From NCBI RefSeq assembly GCF_009791395.1, contig NZ_WSZK01000041.1, positions 1 to 33,784 on the forward strand: a stretch of DNA of 33,784 nucleotides, in the 5' to 3' direction. Positions within the stretch are counted from its first letter, which is position 1. The number at the start of each line of letters is the position of its first letter. The position numbers and the translations under genes were made by a program. The notes under the pieces are model-generated. The model worked only from the letters and a program-made list of their open reading frames with translations, had not been told where the DNA came from and made no database searches. Of the stretch, positions 7,916-16,254 are shown in pieces. This DNA comes from Halomarina oriensis (GTDB taxonomy: Archaea; Halobacteriota; Halobacteria; Halobacteriales; Haloarculaceae).

Positions 7916-8641
7916 TCAGCCCATGGCGCGATGGAGCGGGTCGCGCCACGGTTCGGTCTGGTCGTGGGTCGCCAGCGTCTCGCTGACACGCTCGCCGAGC
8001 AGGGCTTCGGCGAACTCGTCGCGTACGCTCGCAGCGTCGAGTTGCCCCAGCGCGTCGGTGAGTTCGCGGCCGTCCTCGATAGCGTCGCTCGCGCCGTCGT
8101 GGGTCGGGGCGGGGACGTACGGTACGCTCGCGGCGAGCATCTGGGCGTCGTCCCTGAACCCCTCGCGCTCGATGATGTCGAACACGCTGTCGAAGCGCGA
8201 AGCGGGGCGGTTGACGAACCACTCGACCGCCGAGTCCGGGTAGCCGAGCGCCTCGCCGTACTCCGCTTCCGTCCGGTGGTTCGGGTGGGTCCCCGTTCGA
8301 CTGAGGAACGTCGGGAGCGTCTCGCCGTCGCTCCCGAGCAGTAGTTCGTACCAGGTGAACGCCCGGCCGTCCTCGTGGACCGTCTCGACGGGCGTGAACG
8401 TCCACTGGAACCCGGCGTCGTCCAACCGTGCCCCCAGCGAAGAACGGGGGAGCGAGGGGTCGGTCTCGACGGCGTCCCACGCTGGAGCGCCGCTCTCGGT
8501 GTAACACGCGGCCAGTCCGGCCATCGGCTTGACGCCGACACCGACCGCGAGCATGTCGATGACGTCGCCCGAGGGCGCGGCAGTCCCGAGGTCCGCCCCG
8601 AGCGACAGCAACCGATCCGCGAGGGGACGGTCGACGGTCAT
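7916..8641 (-). CDS. Unknown 241-residue haloarchaeal protein
   Basis: A soluble acidic protein without signal peptide or membrane helices. Recognisable stretches include DVIDMLAVGVGVKPMAGL near the N-terminus, a FTWYELLLGSDGETLPTFLSRTG segment in the middle and a helical C-terminal half (DSVFDIIEREGFRDDAQM, EFAEALLGERVSETL). I cannot assign a family. Its ATG overlaps the stop of a 25-residue upstream ORF (ATGA), so it is probably translated by coupling from a two-gene mRNA. Many charged helices and conserved-looking aromatic residues argue for a folded cytoplasmic protein. Confidence 0.8.
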   Translation of the reverse strand: MTVDRPLADRLLSLGADLGTAAPSGDVIDMLAVGVGVKPMAGLAACYTESGAPAWDAVETDPSLPRSSLGARLDDAGFQWTFTPVETVHEDGRAFTWYELLLGSDGETLPTFLSRTGTHPNHRTEAEYGEALGYPDSAVEWFVNRPASRFDSVFDIIEREGFRDDAQMLAASVPYVPAPTHDGASDAIEDGRELTDALGQLDAASVRDEFAEALLGERVSETLATHDQTEPWRDPLHRAMG

Positions 8642-8715
8642 CCGGGTGGCCCCTCACCCGTGTCCGGGTGCGATTCAGTCTGGTCGTTCGGAGCGAGAGC
8701 GCCGTTGTCCGTCAT
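8638..8715 (-). CDS. 25-residue leaderless upstream ORF
   Basis: The frame starts MTDNGALAPNDQTESHPDTG and ends EGPPG, with its stop overlapping the next ATG as ATGA. A TTCAAA box (8740-8745) is centred 27 nt before its ATG, so a leaderless transcript would begin at this ORF and not at the 241-residue gene. It is Asp/Glu/Pro-rich and probably disordered. It may serve mainly to deliver ribosomes to the downstream gene, or be a free peptide. Confidence 0.5.
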   Translation of the reverse strand: MTDNGALAPNDQTESHPDTGEGPPG

Positions 8716-8739
8716 AGCTAAACCCCAGGACTCTCCACG

Positions 8740-8745
8740 TTTGAA
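8740..8745 (-). promoter_or_regulatory. TATA-like box of the 25-residue/241-residue transcript
   Basis: TTCAAA on the minus strand, centred 27 nt before the ATG at 8715. The remaining ~255 bp up to the GlmU-like gene at 9004 contain no gene I can support and no clear second promoter. Confidence 0.45.
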
Positions 8746-9003
8746 TGTGCTGCCTGTTCTGTACGGCGGCGGTCCCGGCGAGCGACCGCTCGGTCCCGCT
8801 CGCGGGTTCGCCCGTCTCGACGACCGTAGCTCCCTCTCGCACCACTCCACCGGTCTCCGGACGGCCGACGGCCAGCGGGTCCCGACCGGCGTGTGCCTGC
8901 CGCCGGCGTGTTCGGCACCTCGCCGTGCTTGCAGGTTCACTCGACCGGCCGCAACCGTCGGCCGTAGCAGAACGTTGACGTGCCGGCGGGCGTACCGGTA
9001 GGT

Positions 9004-10191
9004 ATGACAATCGACACCGCCGTCGTCCTCGCGGCGGGTGAGGGCAATCGACTCCGCCCGTTGACCCACAACAGACCGAAGCCGATGCTCCCGGCGGCGA
9101 ACCGTCCCATCCTGGAGTACGTCCTCGACGCGCTCGTCGACGCCGGTGTCGAGTGCCTCTGTCTGGTCGTCGGCTACAAGCGCGACCGGGTACAGGACCA
9201 CTTCGGCCCGACCTACCGCGGCGTCCCCATCGACTACGTCGTCCAGAAGAAACAGCTGGGCAGTGGCCACGCCCTCCAGCAGGCCGCGGGCGCGGTCGAC
9301 GACTCGTTCGTCGTCGTCAACGGCGACCGGGTCATCCAGGCGAAGATGGTCTCGGCGGTCATCGACGCCCACGAGGACGCCCCGGCGGCCCTCGCGGTGC
9401 TCGAACACGGCAACGCCCAGCGCTACGGTGCGGTCGACGTCGAGAACGGGCAGATCACCGCGCTCGTCGAGAAACCCGACCGTCGGGAGTTCCGCCTCAT
9501 CAACGCCGGCGTCTACGCCTTCGACCGCAGCATCTTCGAGGTGCTCGCCCGCACCGAGCGCATCGACGGCACTCTCCCGCTGACGGCGGCCGTCGAGTCG
9601 CTCGTCGACGAGCGGAAGGTCCAGGCGGTTCGCACCAACGGCCTGTGGGTCGACGCGACCTACCCGTGGGACCTGCTGGAGGTCGCCCGCGAGGTCCTAC
9701 GTCACGGCCTCGTCGAAGCGCCCGAACGCGACGCGGACGTGTGGGTCGCCGACAGCGCCCGCATCGACGACGACGCGACCCTCCAGGGACCGGTCGTCGT
9801 CGGCCCCGACAGCGAGGTCGCGGCCGGTGCGGTCGTCGGCCCGAACGTCGCCCTCGGTCGGAACGCGACGGTCGGCGCGAACGCCACCGTCGAGGGGTCG
9901 GTGCTGGACACCGACGCCCGCGTGGGGGCCGCGAGCGTCCTCATCGACTGCGTGACGGGCCACGACGTCCACCTCGGACCGGCGACGGTCGCTCCGGGCG
10001 GCCCCGCCGACGTGCAGGTCGGCGACGCCATCCACCGCGGCGAACGACTCGGTGCCGTCTTCGGCGACCGAGTCCGTGCGGAGGGCGGCGTCAACTGTGC
10101 ACCCGGCGCACTCGTCGGGACGAACGCGAACCTTCGGACCGGCGTCGTCGTCTCCGGGCAGGTGCGGGCCGACAGCGAGGTGATCCGCTGA
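9004..10191 (+). CDS. GlmU-like bifunctional sugar-1-phosphate nucleotidylyltransferase/acetyltransferase
   Basis: This is a 395-residue two-domain enzyme. Residues ~1-235 are a nucleotidyltransferase with the VVLAAGEGNRLRPLTHNRPKPM signature, FVVVNGDRV as the metal-binding motif and VEKPD. Residues ~245-395 form a left-handed beta-helix of hexapeptide repeats (VVVGPDSEVAAGAVVGPNVA...) as in acyltransferases. Archaeal relatives make UDP-GlcNAc or UDP-GalNAc from the amino-sugar phosphate, or dTDP/UDP-glucose. The direct overlap with glmS favours UDP-GlcNAc. ATG 9004 is preferred to an in-frame GTG at 8980, which would add only eight residues. The stop TGA overlaps the glmS ATG. Confidence 0.88.
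   Translation: MTIDTAVVLAAGEGNRLRPLTHNRPKPMLPAANRPILEYVLDALVDAGVECLCLVVGYKRDRVQDHFGPTYRGVPIDYVVQKKQLGSGHALQQAAGAVDDSFVVVNGDRVIQAKMVSAVIDAHEDAPAALAVLEHGNAQRYGAVDVENGQITALVEKPDRREFRLINAGVYAFDRSIFEVLARTERIDGTLPLTAAVESLVDERKVQAVRTNGLWVDATYPWDLLEVAREVLRHGLVEAPERDADVWVADSARIDDDATLQGPVVVGPDSEVAAGAVVGPNVALGRNATVGANATVEGSVLDTDARVGAASVLIDCVTGHDVHLGPATVAPGGPADVQVGDAIHRGERLGAVFGDRVRAEGGVNCAPGALVGTNANLRTGVVVSGQVRADSEVIR
10177..10185 (+). promoter_or_regulatory. Internal ribosome binding site for glmS
   Basis: GAGGTGATC inside the end of the GlmU-like gene matches the 16S 3' end and lies 5 nt before the glmS ATG at 10191. It supports coupled translation of the two enzymes. Confidence 0.6.
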
Positions 10192-11969
10192 TGTGTGGCA
10201 TCGTCGGCTGTGTCGGTCGCCGCGACGAGACGCTCTCGACACTGGTCCACGGCCTCTCGAAACTGGAGTACCGCGGCTACGACTCGGCGGGCGTCGCACT
10301 CGTCGACGACGACCTGGACGTGGTGAAACGTGCGGGAGAACTCGACGACCTGCGGGCCGCCCTCGACGGCCGGTCCGTCGCCGGTCGGGTCGGCATCGGC
10401 CACACGCGCTGGTCGACCCACGGGCCGCCGACCGACGCGAACGCGCACCCCCACCGCGACTGCTCCGAACGCGTCGCCGTCGTCCACAACGGCATCATCG
10501 AGAACTACGAGGAACTCCGTGCGGAACTCACCGAGGCGGGCCACGAGTTCCGCTCGGACACCGACTCCGAAGTCGTCCCCCACCTCGTGGAGGACTACCT
10601 CGCGGCGGGCGAGGAGACGGAGGCCGCGTTCCGTCGTGCCGTCTCACGGCTGGAGGGCAGTTACGCCATCGCCGCCGTCGTCGCCGGCGACGACCGGGTG
10701 TTCGCCGCCCGCGAGGACTCGCCGCTCGTCCTCGGTCTGGACGACGACGCCTACTACCTCGCCAGCGACGTCCCCGCGTTCCGGGAGTTCACCGACCGCG
10801 TCGTCTACCTCGAAGACGGCGAGTTCGCCGTCGTCTCGGCCGACGAGTGGCGCGTCACCGACGCCGACGGGCAGGTCCGGGACAAGGCGGTCGACACCGT
10901 CGAGTGGTCGCCCGAGGAGACCGGCAAGTCCGGCTACGACCACTTCATGCTCAAGGAGATTCACGAACAGCCACGCTCCCTGCGCCAGTGTCTCCGCGAG
11001 CGCGTCTCGGAACTCGGCGGGACGGTCGACCTCGACGTGGACGTAGCTCCCGACGGCGTCCAGTTCGTCGCCTGTGGCACCTCGTATCACGCCGCGTTCT
11101 GTGGGGTCAGCCTGTTCCACGAGGCGGGCATCCCCGCACAGGCGTTCCTCGCCAGCGAGTACGCCACCTCGCCGCCGCCGGTCGACGGCGACCTCGTCGT
11201 CGGCGTCACGCAGTCGGGCGAGACCGCGGACACGCTGAACGCGCTCCGGGAGGCCGAGCGACGCGGCGCGGAGACGCTCGCGGTGACGAACGTCGTCGGG
11301 TCGACGGTCTCTCGTGAGTGCGACCAGACGCTCTACATCCGTGCCGGCCCCGAGATCGGTGTCGCCGCGACCAAGACGTTCTCCTCGCAGGTGCTCGCGC
11401 TGGCGCTGCTCGTGCTCTCACAGACCGGCGCGAGCAGACAGGACGTGGCCGCCCTCCGGGACCTGCCGGGGAACGTCCAGCAGGTGCTCGACGAGTCCAA
11501 CGCCGAGGAGATCGCACAGGCGTACCACGGCTCCGACGCGTACTTCTTCATCGGACGCGGGTTGCACTACCCCGTCTCGCTGGAGGGGGCGCTGAAGTTC
11601 AAGGAGATCAGCTACGAGCACGCCGAAGGGTTCGCCGCCGGCGAGTTGAAACACGGGCCGCTCGCGCTCGTCACCGAGAACACGCCCGTCTTCGCCGCGG
11701 TGACCGGCGACGGCGAACTCGCACGCAAGACCATCGGGAACGTCAAGGAGGTCGAAGCGCGCGGTGCGCCCGTCGTCGTCGTCACCGACGGCCGGAACGA
11801 CGCGGCCCGGTACGCCGACCACGTGCTGGAGGTGCCCACGAGCGACGAACGGACGGCCGCTATCCTCGCCAACGTCCAGCTCCAGCTCGTGGCGTACCAC
11901 GCCGCCGACCTGCTCGACCGTTCCATCGACAAGCCCCGGAACCTCGCCAAGTCCGTCACCGTCGAGTAG
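10191..11969 (+). CDS. glmS: Glutamine--fructose-6-phosphate aminotransferase (isomerizing)
   Basis: The 592-residue product makes glucosamine-6-phosphate from fructose-6-phosphate and glutamine, the first step to UDP-GlcNAc. Cys2 of MCGIVGCVG is the glutaminase nucleophile, and the RWSTHG and HNGIIENYEEL blocks of the N-terminal amidotransferase follow. Two SIS domains come next, with CGTSYHAA, TQSGETADTL and EGALKFKEISYEHAEGF. The end, LAKSVTVE, is the usual family C-terminus. It overlaps the GlmU-like gene as TGATG and has a strong internal ribosome site. No phosphoglucosamine mutase is present in the window. Confidence 0.97.
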   Translation: MCGIVGCVGRRDETLSTLVHGLSKLEYRGYDSAGVALVDDDLDVVKRAGELDDLRAALDGRSVAGRVGIGHTRWSTHGPPTDANAHPHRDCSERVAVVHNGIIENYEELRAELTEAGHEFRSDTDSEVVPHLVEDYLAAGEETEAAFRRAVSRLEGSYAIAAVVAGDDRVFAAREDSPLVLGLDDDAYYLASDVPAFREFTDRVVYLEDGEFAVVSADEWRVTDADGQVRDKAVDTVEWSPEETGKSGYDHFMLKEIHEQPRSLRQCLRERVSELGGTVDLDVDVAPDGVQFVACGTSYHAAFCGVSLFHEAGIPAQAFLASEYATSPPPVDGDLVVGVTQSGETADTLNALREAERRGAETLAVTNVVGSTVSRECDQTLYIRAGPEIGVAATKTFSSQVLALALLVLSQTGASRQDVAALRDLPGNVQQVLDESNAEEIAQAYHGSDAYFFIGRGLHYPVSLEGALKFKEISYEHAEGFAAGELKHGPLALVTENTPVFAAVTGDGELARKTIGNVKEVEARGAPVVVVTDGRNDAARYADHVLEVPTSDERTAAILANVQLQLVAYHAADLLDRSIDKPRNLAKSVTVE

Positions 11970-12008
11970 CGCGGTTCGGCACGACCCGCACACGGCCGCG
12001 CGACACAC

Positions 12009-12015
12009 CTTTTGA
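12009..12015 (+). promoter_or_regulatory. TATA-like box of the VOC gene
   Basis: CTTTTGA centred 26 nt before the ATG at 12038, in a 68-bp gap after glmS. Weak consensus, good spacing. Confidence 0.4.
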
Positions 12016-12037
12016 CTCGCCGACGAGTAGTCGCCCT

Positions 12038-12871
12038 ATGCCGACCAGCCTCCCCGCCGAGAGCCGTATCGGCCGCGTCGCACTTCGCGTCGCCGACCTC
12101 GACCGCGTCGCGGCGTTCTACGAGTCCGTCGTCGGTCTGGCCCGACTCGACGAGTCGCCCGACCACGTGTCCCTGGGCGCGGGCGGAGCGCGGCTCCTCG
12201 AACTCCACGCTCGGCCCGACCTGCCCGAACGCGGCCCCGACGAGACTGGCCTGTTCCACACCGCGTTCCTCCTTCCCGACAGGGCGAGCCTCGGTGACGC
12301 GCTCTCGCGGGTCGAGGGACGCTCGCGGCTCACCGGTGCGTCGGACCACCGCGTCAGCGAGGCACTCTACCTCGACGACCCCGAGGGCAACGGCGTCGAA
12401 CTGTACCGCGACCGGCCGCGCGACGAGTGGCCGACCGTCGACGGCCGCGTCCGGATGGACACGCTCCCGCTGGACCTCGACGCACTCCGGACCGAGGCCG
12501 CGGGGGAGAACGACGCGCCTCCCGAGACGACCGTCGGGCACGTCCACCTCGAAGTCTCCTCGATTCCCGACGCACGGGCGTTCTACGTCGACACGCTCGG
12601 GGCGAACCTCCGACAGGAGTGGAACGGGGCGGCGTTCGCCGCCGCCGGCGAGTACCACCACCACGTCGGCCTGAACACCTGGAACGGTCGAGAGAGGCCG
12701 GGGACCGGCCGTGGGCTGGATCGGTTCGAGCTACTGGTCCCCGGCGACGGTGCGCTGTCGGCGCTTCACGACCGGTTCGACGCCGACGCCGTGGCCGTCG
12801 AGTCGAGCGACGAGGGACTGACGGTACGCGACCCGGACGGCATCACGCTCCGCGTTCGCGTCGACGACTGA
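12038..12871 (+). CDS. Two-domain VOC family dioxygenase/glyoxalase (CatE-like)
   Basis: A 277-residue protein with two vicinal-oxygen-chelate modules: residues ~8-125 (IGRVALRVADLDRVAAFYES...) and ~165-277 (GHVHLEVSSIPDARAFYVDTLG). Candidate metal ligands are the His of FHTAFLLP and GHVHLEV and the Glu of GVELYRDRP. The order and length match catechol-2,3-dioxygenase (CatE/YfiE)-like proteins, but haloarchaeal members have no proven substrate. A CTTTTGA box at 12009-12015, 26 nt upstream, suggests a leaderless mRNA separate from glmS. It converges on the M50 peptidase gene 12 bp away. Confidence 0.87.
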   Translation: MPTSLPAESRIGRVALRVADLDRVAAFYESVVGLARLDESPDHVSLGAGGARLLELHARPDLPERGPDETGLFHTAFLLPDRASLGDALSRVEGRSRLTGASDHRVSEALYLDDPEGNGVELYRDRPRDEWPTVDGRVRMDTLPLDLDALRTEAAGENDAPPETTVGHVHLEVSSIPDARAFYVDTLGANLRQEWNGAAFAAAGEYHHHVGLNTWNGRERPGTGRGLDRFELLVPGDGALSALHDRFDADAVAVESSDEGLTVRDPDGITLRVRVDD

Positions 12872-12883
12872 CCGGCGGCCGAC

Positions 12884-14614
12884 TCACAGCATCGGGCCGA
12901 CGAGCATCGCCGTCACCGCACCGAGCATCACGAGGGTCGCGAGGCCGGCGACCACGGACGCGGTCCGGTCGGGCGCGCCGACGCGCTCGCCCAGTGCACC
13001 CGCGCTCGTGTGGAGCAGTTTCCCCCCGTCGAGCGGGAACGCTGGGATGGCGTTGAACAGCGCGAGCTGGAGGTTCACCCACCCGGTCCAGAACAGGACG
13101 TTGGCGAGGACGAACACGCCGCCGTCGAGCGGCGCGGGGAGGGCGGGGACGGTGTAGAAGTTCGCCACCGACCCTTCGATGCCGGGGAAGTCGTACGGCG
13201 CGAACCCGACCGTCGCGGCCATCGGGAGGAGGACGACGACGAGCAGCAGGCTCGCCGGGCCGAACCCGAACGGGTCTTCGCCCTGCCCGCGGAACAGCGA
13301 GAGCATCTCGTCGGCGGGGTAGGTCCCGACACCGGCGTCGACGAGCGTGTACCCGCCGACGCCACGCTGGGGGACGACGCCGAGGTACGCCGCCCCGTCA
13401 CCGTCGCTCCCGAGCGTGACCGCGTACGTCCTCGGGTCGCTCCCCCCGTCCGGGTACGCCACCACCTCGACGGTCTCGCCCGGCGACCGGTCGTCGAGAG
13501 CGGCGAGCAACGCGTCGGTCGAGTGGACCCGTTCGCCGTCGACGCGGACCACGGTGAACGGCTTCGAGGGCGCACCGGCCGACGAGAGCGGCCCGCCGGC
13601 GGTCGGTGTCGCGCGCGCACCGACGACGAGTTCGTGGGCCGCTCCGCCGTCGGTCCTCACGGTCACCCGGTCGTCGTCGCCGACGGCAGCTTCGAACCCC
13701 GTGAGCGTGCAGACCGCCTCGCCGTCGACGCTCGTGAGTCGCGTCCCGCGCTGGAACGTGGCGGTCGAGTCGGCGACGGTCACCGCACGCCGGAGCGTCA
13801 CGTCGCGGTTCCCGTTCAGTTCGACGGGGACCGCACAGGTCCCGTCGGCGAGCGCCGCGTCGAGGTCCGCGGGGTCGGTGACCGACTCGCCAGCGACGGC
13901 GGTGATGCGGTCGCCGGTCTCGATACCCGCGTCCGCGGCCGGCGACCCGTCGACGACGCCGCCGACGGCCGCACCCGGCGCGACGGCGATAGCGCCGCCG
14001 ACCGGCCCGAACAGCAGCCCGAACGCGACGGCCGCGACGACGAGGTTGGTGAGGATGCCCGCGGCGAACATCCGGTCGAGGACGGCCGGCGAGGCGGCGT
14101 CGGCCGTCGCGTCGTCGGGGTCGACGAACGCGCCGGTGGGAATCGGACCGAGGAGGAAGACGCCGACCGACTCCACCTCGATACCGCCGACACGACAGAG
14201 CACGCCGTGTGCGCCCTCGTGGACGGCCAGTGCGAGGAGCAAGCCGACGAGCAGTTCGGGGGCCACCGAGAGCGGGAGGAAGTCGTTGACGCCGGGGACG
14301 ACGAGCGTGTTCCGGGGCCGGGCGACGGCGGTGTCGCCGGCCCCGGAGAGCGCCGCTCGGGCGGCGACGAGGACGACGCCCGCCAGGAGGGCCATCAGGA
14401 GGAAGGCGACGGCGACGGCGAGCGTGCCGAACCCCCGCCAGAACCGGTCGTGGCGGGCGAGGCGGTTCAACAAGCGTCGCCCCCGCCTGGTGTGAACCGT
14501 CGTGATAGGGCCGCTGACCTCGACCCAGTCGGGGAGGTGGCCGCGGCGCTGTGCGAGCATCGCCGCGACGACGTAACAGCCGCTGCCGACCAACACCCAG
14601 GCGAGGGGACCCAT
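12884..14614 (-). CDS. Site-2-protease-like M50 membrane metalloprotease with PDZ-like domains
   Basis: The product has 576 residues. The zinc motif HEGAH is at 132-136 in a hydrophobic helix, and the second metal motif PAFPLDGGKLL has its Asp near 529. Both are hallmarks of intramembrane site-2 proteases. Between them lies a long soluble part with two PDZ-like stretches (GSPAADAGIETGDRITAVAGESV and PFTVVRVDGERVHSTDALLAAL). About six membrane helices flank these. Such enzymes cut transmembrane segments of regulators or signal peptides; the substrate here is unknown. ATG 14614 (MGPLAWVLV) starts the first helix; an ATG ten codons upstream is less likely. Confidence 0.9.
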   Translation of the reverse strand: MGPLAWVLVGSGCYVVAAMLAQRRGHLPDWVEVSGPITTVHTRRGRRLLNRLARHDRFWRGFGTLAVAVAFLLMALLAGVVLVAARAALSGAGDTAVARPRNTLVVPGVNDFLPLSVAPELLVGLLLALAVHEGAHGVLCRVGGIEVESVGVFLLGPIPTGAFVDPDDATADAASPAVLDRMFAAGILTNLVVAAVAFGLLFGPVGGAIAVAPGAAVGGVVDGSPAADAGIETGDRITAVAGESVTDPADLDAALADGTCAVPVELNGNRDVTLRRAVTVADSTATFQRGTRLTSVDGEAVCTLTGFEAAVGDDDRVTVRTDGGAAHELVVGARATPTAGGPLSSAGAPSKPFTVVRVDGERVHSTDALLAALDDRSPGETVEVVAYPDGGSDPRTYAVTLGSDGDGAAYLGVVPQRGVGGYTLVDAGVGTYPADEMLSLFRGQGEDPFGFGPASLLLVVVLLPMAATVGFAPYDFPGIEGSVANFYTVPALPAPLDGGVFVLANVLFWTGWVNLQLALFNAIPAFPLDGGKLLHTSAGALGERVGAPDRTASVVAGLATLVMLGAVTAMLVGPML

Positions 14615-14870
14615 TCTGATACGCGATTGGACAGGTCCGAACAAAACACTGTCGGCGACGGCGAGTGGAGCGAGCGTTCTCTCGACGGCCGGACTCCCGC
14701 CGTCGTGGAGAACGACAGCGAGGACACGGCCGACACGCCACCCGAAGTAGACTCTCGGGCCGTGTCGTGGTCGTCACCGGCGCGAGTCGTGGCGACGGGG
14801 AGGGTCCGTCGTTCGAACTACCCGACGAGAGTAGTTGGGGATTTGATAAGAGCTACCGAGAACGGAAACG
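14615..14870. other. Divergent regulatory gap between M50 peptidase and binding protein
   Basis: About 255 bp without a supported gene. AACTAC (14816-14821) and GTAGTT (14831-14836) form a perfect 6-bp inverted repeat with a 9-nt spacer, about 40 bp upstream of the TATA box of the binding-protein gene, where an activator could sit. A second A/T-rich stretch, ATTTGATAAG (14841-14850), could be another promoter. Confidence 0.4.
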
Positions 14871-14878
14871 GTTATACT
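14871..14878 (+). promoter_or_regulatory. TATA box of the iron-type binding protein
   Basis: GTTATACT, preceded by a purine/A-rich GGAAACG like a BRE element. Its centre is about 26 nt before the ATG at 14900, giving a leaderless transcript. Confidence 0.65.
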
Positions 14879-14879
14879 G

Positions 14880-14897
14880 TTTTAGGGTGGCCTAAAA
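14880..14897. promoter_or_regulatory. Iron-box-like operator (DtxR/SirR type)
   Basis: TTTTAGG-GTGG-CCTAAAA is a perfect 7-bp inverted repeat that matches the core TTAGGnnnnCCTAA of DtxR-family metal repressor sites, known in haloarchaea as Idr/SirR boxes. It lies between the TATA box and the ATG at 14900, so a bound repressor would cover the transcription start. Iron repression of the downstream gene is the expected outcome. Confidence 0.7.
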
Positions 14898-14899
14898 AC

Positions 14900-16159
14900 A
14901 TGCACGAGTCGAGGGACGACCCGACGGGGCCGACCAGACGACAGTACCTCCTCGGCGGCACGGCCGCGTTGAGCGGCCTGCTCGCCGGTTGTGCGTCGGG
15001 TGGGTCGGGGAGTGTGGGGAACGAGACGACCGGCCAGCAGCCGACCGAGTCCGACACGGCGACGGCGACGGACGCCACTGCGACGGAGGCGACGACCGAA
15101 CCGAGCGGTCCGTACAGTGCGACGCTCGCTCCCGCGGGGGAAGTCACCTTCGACGGCGTCCCGGAGTCGGTGTTCACCGTCTTCAGCCAGTACCCGGACA
15201 TGCTCGTCGCGCTGGGCCACGGCGACGCGGTGAACGCGATGTACGTCCCCGAGATGGCCGGAACGACGATGAACAACTACTACGAACGTCTCGACGGGGT
15301 GTCGTTCGACTGGGAGGATTTGCCGGACCCGCTGGCGAACGGTCTGGCCAAGGAACTGCTCTACGACCTCGACAGCGACGTCCACCTCGCGGACCCGGCG
15401 TGGGCGTCGACACAGCAGAACTGGGCCAGCGCCGACGTCGACGAGATAACCGAGTCCGTCGGCCCGTGGTTCGGCAACTTCTACAGCGGGACGAACGCCG
15501 AAGCTCCCGAGGGGTACGCCGACGCCTACCGGTACTACACGCTCTGGGACCTGTTCGGGCACGTCGCGGACGTCTTTCAGGAACGCGACCGCTACGAGGC
15601 GCTGAACGCGGTCCACGAGAACCTGCTGGCGACCATCGAAGAGGGTCTGCCGCCGCAGTCCGAGCGTCCGACGGCCGTCCGCGTCACGTTCACGGGCGAC
15701 CAGTTCTACACCTACCACCTGAACGACCCCGGCTACTGGCTGGCCGACACCCGACCGCTCGGCGCGAACGACGCGTTCGCCGAGCGGGACTGGCAGCAGT
15801 TGTGGGGCACCGTCGGGATGGAGGCGATGGCGGAGGCCGACCCGGACGTCGTCCTCCACCTCTGGGGCATGACACCGAACTACGACATGGCGGAGGTCCG
15901 GCAGTCGCTCGCGGCCCACCCCATCGGCGGTGACCTCTCGGCGGTCCAGAACGACCGCGTCTACGCACAGGGGATGCGCTATCAGGGGCCGCTGATGAAC
16001 CTGTTCCAGCTGGAAGCCACCGCGAAACAGCTCTACCCCGAGCGGTTCGGTGCGTGGCCGGGCTACGAGGCCGGCGACCCGTACCCCGAAATCCCCGAGG
16101 GCGAGCAGTTGTTCGACCGCGAGCAGGTGGCGAGCGTCGTCCGCGGCGACGGCCGGTAA
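14900..16159 (+). CDS. Tat lipoprotein ABC-type iron/siderophore (or cobalamin) binding protein
   Basis: The 419-residue protein starts with a Tat lipoprotein signal: the RRQYLLGG twin-arginine motif at residues 13-20 and lipobox LLAGC with Cys31. A Ser/Thr/Gly/Glu-rich linker (~32-67) tethers it to the membrane. The rest is a TroA/BtuF/FepB-type fold, with an opening FTVFSQYPDMLVALGHGDAV and a closing VYAQGMRYQGPLMNLFQLEATAKQLYP. An iron-box operator directly upstream points to iron or siderophore uptake. No permease or ATPase gene is adjacent, so it must use transport partners encoded elsewhere. Confidence 0.9.
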   Translation: MHESRDDPTGPTRRQYLLGGTAALSGLLAGCASGGSGSVGNETTGQQPTESDTATATDATATEATTEPSGPYSATLAPAGEVTFDGVPESVFTVFSQYPDMLVALGHGDAVNAMYVPEMAGTTMNNYYERLDGVSFDWEDLPDPLANGLAKELLYDLDSDVHLADPAWASTQQNWASADVDEITESVGPWFGNFYSGTNAEAPEGYADAYRYYTLWDLFGHVADVFQERDRYEALNAVHENLLATIEEGLPPQSERPTAVRVTFTGDQFYTYHLNDPGYWLADTRPLGANDAFAERDWQQLWGTVGMEAMAEADPDVVLHLWGMTPNYDMAEVRQSLAAHPIGGDLSAVQNDRVYAQGMRYQGPLMNLFQLEATAKQLYPERFGAWPGYEAGDPYPEIPEGEQLFDREQVASVVRGDGR

Positions 16160-16254
16160 GGCGCGTCGAGTCGCGCGGGGAGGTCGACCGCTCGAACCAC
16201 CTCACGACGCCGCAGTCCGTGGGTTGAAGTGCGTCGACACCCCCTCTCACCAGT

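Noticed and set aside
8980-9003. GTG start eight codons upstream of the GlmU-like gene
   Set aside because: The nucleotidyltransferase fold begins at MTIDTAVVLAAG; the added residues have no support.
14640-14815. Possible small gene in the M50/binding-protein gap
   Set aside because: Frames on both strands lack ATG with ribosome site or TATA box and have Arg/Ser-rich shadow composition.
13010-14896. Plus-strand N-terminal extension joined to the binding protein (1049 residues)
   Set aside because: The extension is the antisense of the M50 peptidase; the real start is the ATG at 14900 with TATA box, iron box and Tat signal.
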